Made by a program: the position numbers and the translations under genes
The notes under the pieces: model-generated
What the model saw: only the letters and a program-made list of their open reading frames with translations
Databases searched by the model: none
What the model was told of the DNA's origin: nothing
From: a virus
DNA length: 22,424 bases
Strand: one strand, 5' to 3'
IMG/VR virus record: IMGVR_UViG_3300028761_000006
Span: 1 to 22,424 of that record
Shown here: in pieces, positions 1-5,629 of the stretch
Position numbering within the stretch: position 1 is the first letter of the stretch
Layout of the letters: each line of letters begins with the position of its first letter

Positions 1-477
1 AAGTGCGACGACAATGGCTCGTTTCGCCCCTAGCGCGGCGATTTGGGTTTGCACCTGGTGGTAAACATGCCAGGGCAAATCGTCAGGCGACCAACCGACC
101 GCTTTGTTCCCGAACAGCCCGCTCGTTTTGCACTCAATCGGGAACAGCTCGTCACCTTCCTGACCGACTGCGTCCAGGTGGGCGATGATGGGCGTGTCGG
201 CGATATGCAGCTCTGTCAGCGAGCTGTCAGTGTAAACTGTCCACTTCTGTTTCACGAACTCAATCAACCCGCGTTCAAGCGCGCTGCCCAGCGCCGCTTC
301 CAGCCCGCCGTCGCGGGGCTGGTAATCAGGATGGCCCACTTTGCTGGCCCAAAGGTGCCAGCGAGTCACACCGAACTGGGGGAGATACAGACTGCCCATG
401 ACGATGGGCACCTCGCTGGCACCGAGGTAGGTTGTTCGGTCGCCGAGCTTAATCCACGTTTCAATCGCCGACGACAT
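1..477 (-). CDS. YqaJ/lambda-exonuclease-type PD-(D/E)XK nuclease, 3' end cut by window edge
   Basis: The 159 visible N-terminal residues look like the YqaJ/lambda exonuclease family, nucleases that resect double-stranded DNA for phage single-strand annealing recombination. Visible motifs are GASEVP (residues 19-24), an ALGSALERGL helix (62-71), HLD (D102), and IECK (E115, K117), which fits the D...ExK metal-binding core. A HVYHQVQTQIAALG stretch (137-150) matches the conserved His-Gln helix after the core. The ATG at 477 follows an AAGGAG Shine-Dalgarno. The gene is the last visible one of the leftward block, behind two small genes and a strong promoter. A single-strand annealing partner is expected beyond the left edge. 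A Cas4-like nuclease is the alternative, but no Cys cluster is visible. Family membership is from motif recognition only. Confidence 0.85.
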   Translation of the reverse strand, partial: MSSAIETWIKLGDRTTYLGASEVPIVMGSLYLPQFGVTRWHLWASKVGHPDYQPRDGGLEAALGSALERGLIEFVKQKWTVYTDSSLTELHIADTPIIAHLDAVGQEGDELFPIECKTSGLFGNKAVGWSPDDLPWHVYHQVQTQIAALGAKRAIVVAL

Positions 478-524
478 ATTCACTCCTTGCAATCCCGTTG
501 CGCACGTGCATCCCAGTCCGCGTG

Positions 525-731
525 TCACGGCAGTACGTTGTGTTTATCTTCGAGGTACCACTGTGGCAGAAGCTTGCGATAGCACTCCTTTGAGCACACC
601 CACTTGCCGTGCCAGCGTTTCGGAATCAGCTGGTCGCTGACCTTAGTTCCGTCAATGACGCGCCCGCCATCAGGAAGAATCGGCGGTCGGCATCGGCACA
701 CGATGCATCGCATTTTGCGTGTCAGCCGCAT
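525..731 (-). CDS. Small Cys-cluster protein, putative zinc-binding
   Basis: This encodes 68 residues. I chose the ATG at 731 because AAGGAG precedes it; the longer reading frame to 920 would lie inside the upstream gene. The N-terminus has C9-x2-C12-x-C14 and the second half has a CSKEC pair (C46, C50), a spacing typical of small treble-clef or zinc-ribbon proteins. The rest is basic and carries KRWHGKW. It begins 4 bases after the upstream stop codon, so the two are probably translationally coupled. It precedes the YqaJ-type nuclease. Function is unknown; DNA or RNA binding is a reasonable guess but not shown. Confidence 0.7.
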   Translation of the reverse strand: MRLTRKMRCIVCRCRPPILPDGGRVIDGTKVSDQLIPKRWHGKWVCSKECYRKLLPQWYLEDKHNVLP

Positions 732-735
732 GACA

Positions 736-1131
736 CTACTCCTTCGCTGCAAAATCGCACCGCAGTAGGCTCCGCTCCAGCACGTCCATCGCCGTTTGTG
801 GTGTGGCCCATTGTCTATGATCTCGCTCGCATTGTTCAATGAGGGCCTCCTCAAACCGAGCAACCCACGGAGGTGCGGGAACTTCGCAAACCACTTCGCC
901 AACTCGCACGCTGATGACATCGCTGGTAACAGAAATGAACGGCAGATGGTAACCCTTTTGCATGAGAAATTGCTTTAGAAACAGCGCCATTGGACAGTAG
1001 TTGCAATCGTCGGGCCTACCGACCAAAGATGACTTGCCGAGTTCCTGCGACAGCCAATCGTAAAATGCCAGCGCCGTCTCTGTTGCCCTTCGCACGCACT
1101 CGGCTAGTTCTGTTGCGTTGACCGCTGTCAT
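736..1131 (-). CDS. Hypothetical phage protein, early leftward operon
   Basis: 131 residues that I do not recognise. The N-terminal third is helical in character (LAECVRRATETALAFYDWLSQE). A CNYCPMALFL motif follows (residues 43-52), with a pair of cysteines in CxxCP form. A beta-rich middle (ISVTSDVISVRVGEVVCEV) leads to a charged C-terminus. The ATG at 1131 has GAGG about 8 bases upstream. It is the first gene downstream of the strong leftward promoter at 1387-1414, with a leader of roughly 250 bases, and is immediately followed by the 68-residue Cys-cluster gene. A Cys-rich partner for recombination or replication is possible but unproven. Confidence 0.75.
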   Translation of the reverse strand: MTAVNATELAECVRRATETALAFYDWLSQELGKSSLVGRPDDCNYCPMALFLKQFLMQKGYHLPFISVTSDVISVRVGEVVCEVPAPPWVARFEEALIEQCERDHRQWATPQTAMDVLERSLLRCDFAAKE

Positions 1132-1363
1132 CGCAATGTCCTCGCGTTATGCTGTGATCGCCACGCGGCCTGGCATTCGCGCGCTCGGCACTACACCTAG
1201 CGGACGCACCCGACTGGACACCGGAGCAGGGGACAGAAGCACCGGCCCAGCACCACGCTGAGCTCCCACGGTGCAATGAGCGCGCGCACGCTAAGCCGCG
1301 TCTATCACCCGCTAGGCTTCTTGCGCGACGAATTCCTGGCGGCGGCCGCCGCTGCCATGCACG

Positions 1364-1391
1364 ATAATCCCTGCGAGACTAGCAGGATTAT
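1364..1391. promoter_or_regulatory. Operator-like inverted repeat over the leftward -10 box
   Basis: The arms are ATAATCCCTGC (1364-1374) and GCAGGATTAT (1382-1391). They are complementary apart from one extra base and are separated by 7 bases. The right arm covers the -10 hexamer of the leftward promoter, the position expected for a repressor operator. An attenuating RNA hairpin is less likely because the right arm lies upstream of the expected transcription start. The adjacent HTH protein is an obvious candidate ligand, by inference only. Confidence 0.55.
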
Positions 1392-1414
1392 ACATGGTCA
1401 GTGAGTGGCGTCAA
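1387..1414 (-). promoter_or_regulatory. Near-consensus sigma70-type promoter, leftward
   Basis: On the minus strand TTGACG (1414-1409), a 16-base spacer and TATAAT (1392-1387) form a near-perfect housekeeping promoter. It reads into the genes at 1131, 731 and 477. The -10 box is overlapped by an inverted repeat, suggesting tight repression. Confidence 0.75.
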
Positions 1415-1457
1415 GAGGAAATGGCAAAAATTTTTCTACGGCGCTAACCCCCGCTAA

Positions 1458-1763
1458 CTAGCCACACTTCCTGGGCCTGCCGACACGAAATGCCCTTGTG
1501 GCTTTGTACTCTTGTACACCCGCCTCGCTGATATAAATCCTGCATCCGTCAGGTAACGGCCGCTGCCGTAGGTGCGCTATGGCGATTCTTCCTTCTGTGA
1601 TTGCTAGGTGCAAAGCACTAACGCCTTTGTGTCCTATCATTCTCGCCGCCCTGGACAGCGGTATGTAGATCACACCATCATCGATGACGCTGCCGTCGGG
1701 CAGGTCGCGGGCGGTTGGAGAGAACACGGGAATCGGACGTTTGGAACCTACTGCCACGCTCAT
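1458..1763 (-). CDS. Small helix-turn-helix protein (excisionase/MerR-like) with AT-hook-like tail
   Basis: 101 residues. The core YIPLSRAARMIGHKGVSALH (residues 33-52), followed by LAITEGRIAIAHLR and YISEAGVQEY, resembles the winged-HTH fold of excisionase/MerR-like DNA-binding proteins, in which the helix pair is followed by a 'domain read as an entry key' strand. The C-terminus ends in GRPRK, an AT-hook-like minor-groove motif. Starts at ATG 1763 or GTG 1757 both lie behind GGAGG; the GTG has the better spacing. An upstream in-frame extension to 1913 runs through the tRNA remnant and is not credible. It sits between the candidate attP and the operator-bearing promoter, so excisionase (Xis) or transcriptional regulator are the two best roles. 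Confidence 0.7.
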   Translation of the reverse strand: MSVAVGSKRPIPVFSPTARDLPDGSVIDDGVIYIPLSRAARMIGHKGVSALHLAITEGRIAIAHLRQRPLPDGCRIYISEAGVQEYKATRAFRVGRPRKCG

Positions 1764-1805
1764 CACCTCCATTTTACGCCGCTGCCGAGATAGGCAACTG
1801 GCGAT

Positions 1806-1830
1806 TGCGGAAGGTGGGACTCGAACCCAC
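1806..1830 (-). other. tRNA 3'-end remnant, candidate attP core
   Basis: Read on the minus strand this is a complete T-arm (GTGGG stem, TTCGAGT loop, CCCAC stem) followed by the acceptor 3' strand CTTCCGC and discriminator A. No matching 5' acceptor strand (GCGGAAG), D-arm or anticodon arm lies upstream, so it is not a full tRNA. Phages that integrate into tRNA genes carry exactly this 3' segment to restore the gene. The CTTCCGCA ending is common in tRNA-Leu, a weak guess. No integrase gene is in the window. Confidence 0.6.
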
Positions 1831-1850
1831 ATGGGGGTGCGGGGTCTGTA

Positions 1851-2130
1851 TATGGCCGTCCACCACCATCTACTACCGTCCACTGCTGTCTTTTCTCGTT
1901 CAGGAATGAACACTGTCGTCTACCCTCGGATAGCTTCCGATAACTTCGGATAGCTTCGGATAACTTCGGATAATTTTGGAACACTTGCGGCAACAAGCGG
2001 AGAGTTGCGGAACCTTCGGGAAACTTCGGATAATTCACGGAAACAAGCGGCAACAAGCAGAAGGCCGCGGAAACTTCTGGAAGCCTTCGGAAAGGTTCGG
2101 AAAAGTTCGGATGCGTTCAGATATGTTCAG
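1851..2130. repeat. Helically phased ~10-bp degenerate direct-repeat tract
   Basis: The tract reads in decamers. From 1921 to 2130 nearly every 10-11 bases ends in CGG or CGGA, for example TAACTTCGGA at 1941 and 1961, TAGCTTCGGA at 1951, AAACTTCGGA at 2021 and AAAGGTTCGG at 2091. TTCGG occurs eight times. From 1851 to 1920 a different motif keeps the same period: CCGTCCAC at 1856 and 1876, CACTG at 1881 and 1911. The period equals one DNA turn, so motifs face the same side. It lies in the main intergenic region (1764-2260) and is not coding, because a 10-base period shifts frame. Likely roles are replication origin, recombination arm sites or partition/regulator binding. Confidence 0.75.
1898..1911. 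promoter_or_regulatory. Perfect inverted repeat GTTCA-N4-TGAAC
   Basis: GTTCAGGAATGAAC has perfect 5-base arms around a 4-base centre, a typical size for a dimeric HTH repressor site. It lies within the phased tract, upstream of the HTH gene. Binding is not shown. Confidence 0.35.
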
Positions 2131-2184
2131 GCGCGCCCGACAATTCATTCTCGGCGTCTTGCCACTGCTTAACGCAGCTGAATG

Positions 2185-2212
2185 TTGACGCTTCACCAGG
2201 ACGGAATACCAT
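2185..2212 (+). promoter_or_regulatory. Probable rightward promoter for the accessory block
   Basis: TTGACG (2185-2190), a 16-base spacer and TACCAT (2207-2212, 4 of 6 to TATAAT) point towards the gene at 2261. Its position just right of the phased tract suits a divergent control region. The -10 match is imperfect. Confidence 0.45.
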
Positions 2213-2260
2213 AGCGCCGCGTGGCCGGAACCAGAGAAGAGGCGACAAAGGAGACCGGCC

Positions 2261-3031
2261 ATGACGACACATTCGAGCTTACCAGATCGGGTCGGGGAGT
2301 TCTCACGGCACATCACGAGCGAGGAGATGTCGTTCAGCTACTTGTGGAAACACAGACGATGGCAACTGCTGTTTGTGATATTGGGTTTGTGCATAATCGC
2401 AGTGTGCGGCGTGGTGCTTTATAGGCGGATTTGGAATAAGCCACAACTGCCACCGCTGGAGGTCAAAGGGAAAACGTGGGCTGTATGTGTCGGCGACGAA
2501 TACACAGTCTCGCTCGAAAAAGTAATGTTTTTCAGCGGCGACAAAGTGATGCTGCTGCTGGAAGCAAAAACCAACAAAAGTGATGTTCTGCTACCTTCTA
2601 TATACAGAATTACGTGCACCGGCGTTTTTGACTACCTGTTCTGGGATGCGTTAGAGCAAAAACCAGCTGTGGACAGGGTTTTTAAGGTTCACGGCAAATC
2701 CGACGCGTGGGGACGATTTCACGAAGACCAGGAAGCAATGATGTACGCCGCCGGACTGCTCAAACAATATGCGACATCAGACATCTCGATTGCCGGAGAA
2801 ACAATGCTCGCAGCCCAGAAAAAACCGAGAAGATTGCCACCTGGCCGACGCGCGTACTACGCAGTGTGCTTGTACTTCGACGACGCCCTTGAAAACCAGT
2901 GGGACAATCTGCGTCTGGGCGGAATGAAGGCGGTAAAGATGACTCTCACCATCAGCGGCTTTGGCAACCAGGACATTGTTTGCGAGTTGGCCCCGGGCGA
3001 CATGGAGATCGCTCCGCGGCCGGGGTGGTAG
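2261..3031 (+). CDS. Membrane-anchored hypothetical protein
   Basis: 256 residues, not recognised. A basic N-terminal segment (KHRRWQ) leads into one transmembrane helix (about residues 35-54, LLFVILGLCIIAVCGVVLYR). A large, mostly soluble domain follows with alternating beta-like stretches and a final MTLTISGFGNQDIVCELAPG. The positive-inside rule places the C-terminal domain outside the cytoplasm. AAAGGAG precedes the ATG by 7 bases. A GGCCGG (2223-2228)/CCGGCC (2255-2260) pair could form a stem enclosing this ribosome site. As the first rightward gene next to the control region it could be a superinfection-exclusion or host-interaction protein, but nothing in the sequence proves this. Confidence 0.8.
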   Translation: MTTHSSLPDRVGEFSRHITSEEMSFSYLWKHRRWQLLFVILGLCIIAVCGVVLYRRIWNKPQLPPLEVKGKTWAVCVGDEYTVSLEKVMFFSGDKVMLLLEAKTNKSDVLLPSIYRITCTGVFDYLFWDALEQKPAVDRVFKVHGKSDAWGRFHEDQEAMMYAAGLLKQYATSDISIAGETMLAAQKKPRRLPPGRRAYYAVCLYFDDALENQWDNLRLGGMKAVKMTLTISGFGNQDIVCELAPGDMEIAPRPGW

Positions 3032-3088
3032 TTTTCCGCGCGACGCGTTGCTTGCGATTTGTATCGCCCCTAGTGTTCGCGGAGAACA

Positions 3089-3141
3089 TATATATATGTA
3101 GAGCGAGCACTGAGCCGGTCGCCGGACAAAGAACAAAGGAG
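3089..3141 (+). promoter_or_regulatory. Leader element copy A: TATATATATGTAGA box plus CCGGTCGCC leader
   Basis: The segment upstream of the clamp gene holds TATATATATGTAGA (part of the palindrome ACATATATATATGT). It then has CCGGTCGCC (3115-3123), an ACAAA-rich stretch and AAAGGAG. The same order recurs before the gene at 4515 and, in part, before 4982. TAGAGC (3099-3104) would be the -10 by analogy with copy B, but the -35 here is poor. Confidence 0.5.
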
Positions 3142-3151
3142 CGGTGCGGAG

Positions 3152-3931
3152 ATGCCAAACAACACTTCCGTAGCAACAGGAATGACACGAGTGCCCACAA
3201 GCGTGCTGAGAGATGCGATTTACAAGTGTCTAGCTTGCAAAGTTGACGACCCGTACCGCGGCGCGGTGATGTTCGATGTGTGGGACGACGATTTGGTGTT
3301 GGCCGCCACCGACGGCGTTAGCTTAGTGATCGTGAAACTTGCTGGCCCTGACAGGGGGAAACCGGACGGGTATATCCGCTTGACACCGTACGCGCTGCGG
3401 GAGTTGTGGTATGCAGTGAGGTTTCCTAGGAGTAGGGACGCTGTCTTCGACTGGGAAACAAAGCAGTGCCAGGCCGGAGATCGTTTTGTTGAGCTAGAAA
3501 CGAATGAGCACACGCCGCCGCCCTGGCGCGCGATTGTGGAAATGACGCAGGGTTATAACGCATGGTTTACCGCGAGCGCGCTGCGCGATGTTTTCGCGGG
3601 ACTGAAGGCGGCACACTGCGATATTGCCGTCTGCAGCTACACGCGCGCGACAAATCAGCTTCAGGTGGAATCGCGAAGTAAACGACTTCGGATGTACGCG
3701 AACTGCGATGTATTTGTAAAGGGAACCGACATCTTTGAGTTCGCAGTGGACGTCAAGCGTATGTACATGATGCTGCAACGTGTCGGCTGCGAGCGAGTGC
3801 GGATTGGGAAAGGCTGGCGAGAGCCGCTCGCGTTGGATTTCTCTGGCGGCGTCGCGTTTCTGATGCCGATGGACTTGGAGGAAGTCCGCTTCGTGTGGAA
3901 GATGCGTGAATCGCAGTCGTCGCAGTCGTGA
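3152..3931 (+). CDS. DNA polymerase III beta-clamp (DnaN)-like protein, phage-encoded
   Basis: 259 residues resembling a bacterial sliding clamp, the ring that tethers replicative polymerase to DNA. LVLAATDGVSLVIVKL (residues 48-63) matches the DnaN 'ATDGHRLA' strand. The end, ALDFSGGVAFLMPMDL (about 227-242), matches the DnaN C-terminus, where an 'IMPMRL' sequence forms the client-binding pocket. Between them, FAVDVKRMYMMLQRVGCERVRI fits the clamp's final-domain helix and strand. At 259 residues it is about 100 shorter than the usual ~366, so one of the three domains is reduced or missing. The leader has CCGGTCGCC and AAAGGAG. It implies the phage reprograms host polymerase III. Confidence 0.7.
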   Translation: MPNNTSVATGMTRVPTSVLRDAIYKCLACKVDDPYRGAVMFDVWDDDLVLAATDGVSLVIVKLAGPDRGKPDGYIRLTPYALRELWYAVRFPRSRDAVFDWETKQCQAGDRFVELETNEHTPPPWRAIVEMTQGYNAWFTASALRDVFAGLKAAHCDIAVCSYTRATNQLQVESRSKRLRMYANCDVFVKGTDIFEFAVDVKRMYMMLQRVGCERVRIGKGWREPLALDFSGGVAFLMPMDLEEVRFVWKMRESQSSQS

Positions 3932-3944
3932 GGGGAGTGTCAGC

Positions 3945-4376
3945 ATGGTGGCAAAAACAAAATCGCAACACAGGCAACGCTTTCAGCGCTGGGGGCCAGG
4001 CCCGCTGGCGCTACTCGGCTATCTCTACGCGACAAGCGTCCTGGGCAAGCGGGTCGGCATCATGCCGTTCCTGCGGGAGTTTTATCCGCGACGCAAGTAC
4101 GGCAACCTGGCCCAGCTCGCAGTGCGAATGAAGAAGTGGCTCAGCCAGCTACAAAAAGCCGACGTTGTGCGTGAAGAAAAAGAGCGCGGTTTCGGCGGGC
4201 AGCGAGTGTGGACTTTGCTGCGCAAGCCTACGATGATAGTGGAGATTGCAGATATTCTGACTATTCATCTCCGGTTTAGCCCTGTGGAGCGGCTGTGGAA
4301 TAATCACAAAAACAGACTGAAGAGGTGGGATTTGGATGAGTTGGTGCGGAAGTACAAGGCCAGGTGGCCCCGGTAG
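3945..4376 (+). CDS. Winged-helix-like DNA-binding protein
   Basis: 143 residues. I chose ATG 3945 because GAGGGGAG lies just upstream; a longer frame from 3906 overlaps the clamp gene. Residues about 16-95 look like a winged helix: LALLGYLYATS helix, a basic PRRKYGNLAQLAVRMKKWLSQLQKADVV pair of helices, then a VVREEKERGFGGQRVWTLL beta wing. The C-terminus is rich in Arg/Lys/Trp (NHKNRLKRWDLDELVRKYKARWPR). It starts 14 bases after the clamp gene and is likely cotranscribed. Replication initiator accessory or regulator are both plausible; I cannot choose. Confidence 0.7.
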   Translation: MVAKTKSQHRQRFQRWGPGPLALLGYLYATSVLGKRVGIMPFLREFYPRRKYGNLAQLAVRMKKWLSQLQKADVVREEKERGFGGQRVWTLLRKPTMIVEIADILTIHLRFSPVERLWNNHKNRLKRWDLDELVRKYKARWPR

Positions 4377-4427
4377 GGGGGGCCAAAAACGGGTTCGTAC
4401 TATTAGCAATTTTTATGGCACTGGGGC

Positions 4428-4456
4428 TTGACATTGAACGTATATATATGTAGAAT
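4428..4456 (+). promoter_or_regulatory. Strong rightward sigma70-type promoter
   Basis: TTGACA (4428-4433, perfect -35), a 17-base spacer containing TATATATATG, and TAGAAT (4451-4456, 5 of 6 to TATAAT) with TG immediately before it. It drives the gene at 4515 and shares the TATATATATGTAGA string with the region upstream of 3152. Confidence 0.75.
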
Positions 4457-4478
4457 GCAAGTAGAAAGGTGGTTGAGA

Positions 4479-4508
4479 CCGGTCGCCAGGCGAAACAAAA
4501 ACGGGAGG
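4479..4508 (+). promoter_or_regulatory. Leader element copy B: CCGGTCGCC-AGGC-A-rich-GGGAGG
   Basis: CCGGTCGCC (4479-4487) is followed by AGGCGAAACAAAAAC and GGGAGG, ending 6 bases before the ATG at 4515. It matches copies A (3115-3141) and C (4949-4974) in order and spacing, so it is a conserved 5' untranslated segment and not only a ribosome site. Confidence 0.6.
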
Positions 4509-4514
4509 TCAGCT

Positions 4515-4895
4515 ATGCGGAGCGATGTGCTGAGCGGTGCGATGACGAAGAAGCAGGCGGATGAGCGGCTGCGACAAGAACTCAACTTCAAGGCAGGTTT
4601 ATACCTCAACTACCTGCTTGCCCGCCCCCTGGACAAGGTCTGGAAAGGGGGAGAGTGGTGGCAGTTCGTAGTCAACTGGATGAAGGCGCAGGGTGATGCT
4701 GATGTTGTGTACATGGACAGCGAGAATGAATTCGCAACGTACGTTTGGAAGGATGGAGAGAAAAGGGTCCAAGTGCAAGTGAAGCTACCACGTTGGTTGA
4801 CGACACTTTTAACGATGCTGAATCAGGTTTATCATGCTGACATTACGAACGAGCAGTTCAACGAAATCCTGCATTTTGTTACGAGCCAGGAATAA
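4515..4895 (+). CDS. Hypothetical protein
   Basis: 126 residues, unrecognised. ATG 4515 is chosen because GGGAGG and the shared leader precede it, and because the promoter's transcription start lies downstream of the alternative start at 4428. The N-terminus is helical and charged (MTKKQADERLRQELNFKAG). The middle has aromatic residues and beta character (KVWKGGEWWQFVVNWMK, ATYVWKDGEKRVQVQVKLPRW), and the end is helical. No signal peptide or membrane segment is seen. It has its own strong promoter, so it is probably expressed early and well. Confidence 0.75.
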   Translation: MRSDVLSGAMTKKQADERLRQELNFKAGLYLNYLLARPLDKVWKGGEWWQFVVNWMKAQGDADVVYMDSENEFATYVWKDGEKRVQVQVKLPRWLTTLLTMLNQVYHADITNEQFNEILHFVTSQE

Positions 4896-4919
4896 CCAAC
4901 TAGCCGACACCGACCGCTG

Positions 4920-4945
4920 CCGCCCAGCCCTAGTGGGCCGGGCGG
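4920..4945 (+). terminator. GC-rich hairpin between two small genes
   Basis: CCGCCCAGCCC (4920-4930) and GGGCCGGGCGG (4935-4945) pair over 11 positions with one A/C mismatch around a TAGT loop. No T-run follows, so it is not a classic intrinsic terminator. It may be a Rho-independent-like pause, an RNA-stability stem, or part of the leader of the next gene, whose CGGTCGCC element begins 4 bases later. Confidence 0.4.
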
Positions 4946-4948
4946 GAT

Positions 4949-4974
4949 CGGTCGCCAGGCAAAAACAAAAGGAG
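4949..4974 (+). promoter_or_regulatory. Leader element copy C: CGGTCGCC-AGGC-A-rich-GGAG
   Basis: CGGTCGCCAGGC (4949-4960), an A-rich decamer AAAAACAAAA and GGAG precede the ATG at 4982. This copy lacks the upstream TATATATATGTAGA box, so the shared part is the transcribed leader. Confidence 0.55.
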
Positions 4975-4981
4975 CATCGCT

Positions 4982-5191
4982 ATGGCTAGCAGGCTTGTGC
5001 GTGGTGCAGATGGGAAGGTCGTGTGCCCGTGGTGCGGCGCGGCAACAGAGTATTGGCTTGAGCATGACGAGGATGGTTTTCTACAGGTCATGGCACAACC
5101 CGCCTGCGAGCACCTGGAGGATGCTGAGTGGGAAGCAATGAAGGATGGCAGAGTGGAAGTGGTAGCGTACAACCCTGACGCTGACGAGTAA
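4982..5191 (+). CDS. Small acidic zinc-ribbon-like protein
   Basis: 69 residues. CPWCG (residues 15-19) is a zinc-knuckle half; a CEH pair (about residues 42-44) may supply the other ligands. The rest is strongly acidic (LEHDEDGF, EDAEWEAMKDG, NPDADE), which may mean a DNA mimic or simply a soluble small domain. The start has GGAG 7 bases upstream and leader copy C. Function unknown. Small acidic phage proteins are often host-takeover or anti-restriction factors, but this is only a category guess. Confidence 0.7.
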   Translation: MASRLVRGADGKVVCPWCGAATEYWLEHDEDGFLQVMAQPACEHLEDAEWEAMKDGRVEVVAYNPDADE

Positions 5192-5205
5192 TCACAGCGA
5201 GAACA

Positions 5206-5556
5206 TTACTTCTTACCGCGATTCCTACGCCGCCGCTCCCGCTGCAACCTAGCCCGGCAGGCCCGGCACCGCTGGTCGCGGGCGAGGATGACCTGGGAGC
5301 GTCGGATTAACGATCCGCACTCCAGGCAGGGCACGAAAAACTTTTTGAGCTTGTGAGTGTGCCCAGCTAGTTTCGCAGCTCTAATTGCGAGACTCTCGAG
5401 CGCCCGCAGCGGGTGCTCGTGGATTTCAGACTCCACAGCGAGATGCAGCGTCGGCGGATCGCCGACCAGGGCAACGCGGATGCCCGACTCGCCATGCTTG
5501 GCCAGTCTGCGGGCGCGCTTCAACAGCAACTCAACTTGACGGGAAATTTTTGGCAT
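5206..5556 (-). CDS. Basic zinc-finger-like protein, opposite strand to its neighbours
   Basis: 116 residues from ATG 5556 (a GTG at 5577 would add 7). The N-terminal half is helical and basic (SRQVELLLKRARRLAKHG). The C-terminal half has CLECG and CRACR, a four-Cys zinc finger spaced by about 20 residues, followed by RLQRERRRRNRGKK. This composition suggests nucleic-acid binding. The ribosome site is weak. It is the only minus-strand gene between 2261 and 6752 and faces the 4982 gene with 14 bases between stops. A separately acquired regulatory or homing-associated gene is possible. Confidence 0.6.
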   Translation of the reverse strand: MPKISRQVELLLKRARRLAKHGESGIRVALVGDPPTLHLAVESEIHEHPLRALESLAIRAAKLAGHTHKLKKFFVPCLECGSLIRRSQVILARDQRCRACRARLQRERRRRNRGKK

Positions 5557-5629
5557 AAAGCTGTCACAGCTCACCACGCGTCTGCGTAATCATACGTGGA
5601 CGCGGAGGGAAAAAAGAGGAGGACGAACC

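Larger units (their letters stand above)
1132..1457. other. Intergenic leader region without a convincing gene
   Basis: This gap holds the leftward promoter and inverted repeat described separately, and a transcribed leader of about 250 bases. The leader contains a perfect GC palindrome, GCGGCGGCCGCCGC, at 1339-1352. On the minus strand it could encode an Ala-rich peptide of 17 residues, which I regard as chance. A longer minus frame at 1016-1276 overlaps the real downstream gene and has no coding character. Confidence 0.5.

Noticed and set aside
43-582. 179-codon plus-strand open frame
   Set aside because: It is the complement of the YqaJ-type nuclease gene, whose motifs are clear on the minus strand.
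1800-1880. Complete tRNA gene
   Set aside because: Only the T-arm and 3' acceptor strand are present; no 5' acceptor, D-arm or anticodon stem can be formed upstream.
1941-1975. Resemblance of TAACTTCGGATA to a loxP arm
   Set aside because: Only a partial match. Copies are direct and 10-bp spaced, without the 8-bp spacer and inverted arms of a lox site.
1763-2056. Minus-strand open frame with repeated KLSE-like peptides
   Set aside because: The peptide repeats result from the 10-bp DNA repeat, whose period shifts frame. The frame also crosses the tRNA remnant.
1921-2130. CRISPR-like array
   Set aside because: The units are 10 bp, degenerate and contiguous. There are no conserved 25-37 bp repeats with unique spacers.
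4365-4384. GGCCCC...GGGGCC hairpin after the winged-helix gene as a terminator
   Set aside because: The stem is short and slippage-prone and is followed by A's, not T's, in the transcribed direction.
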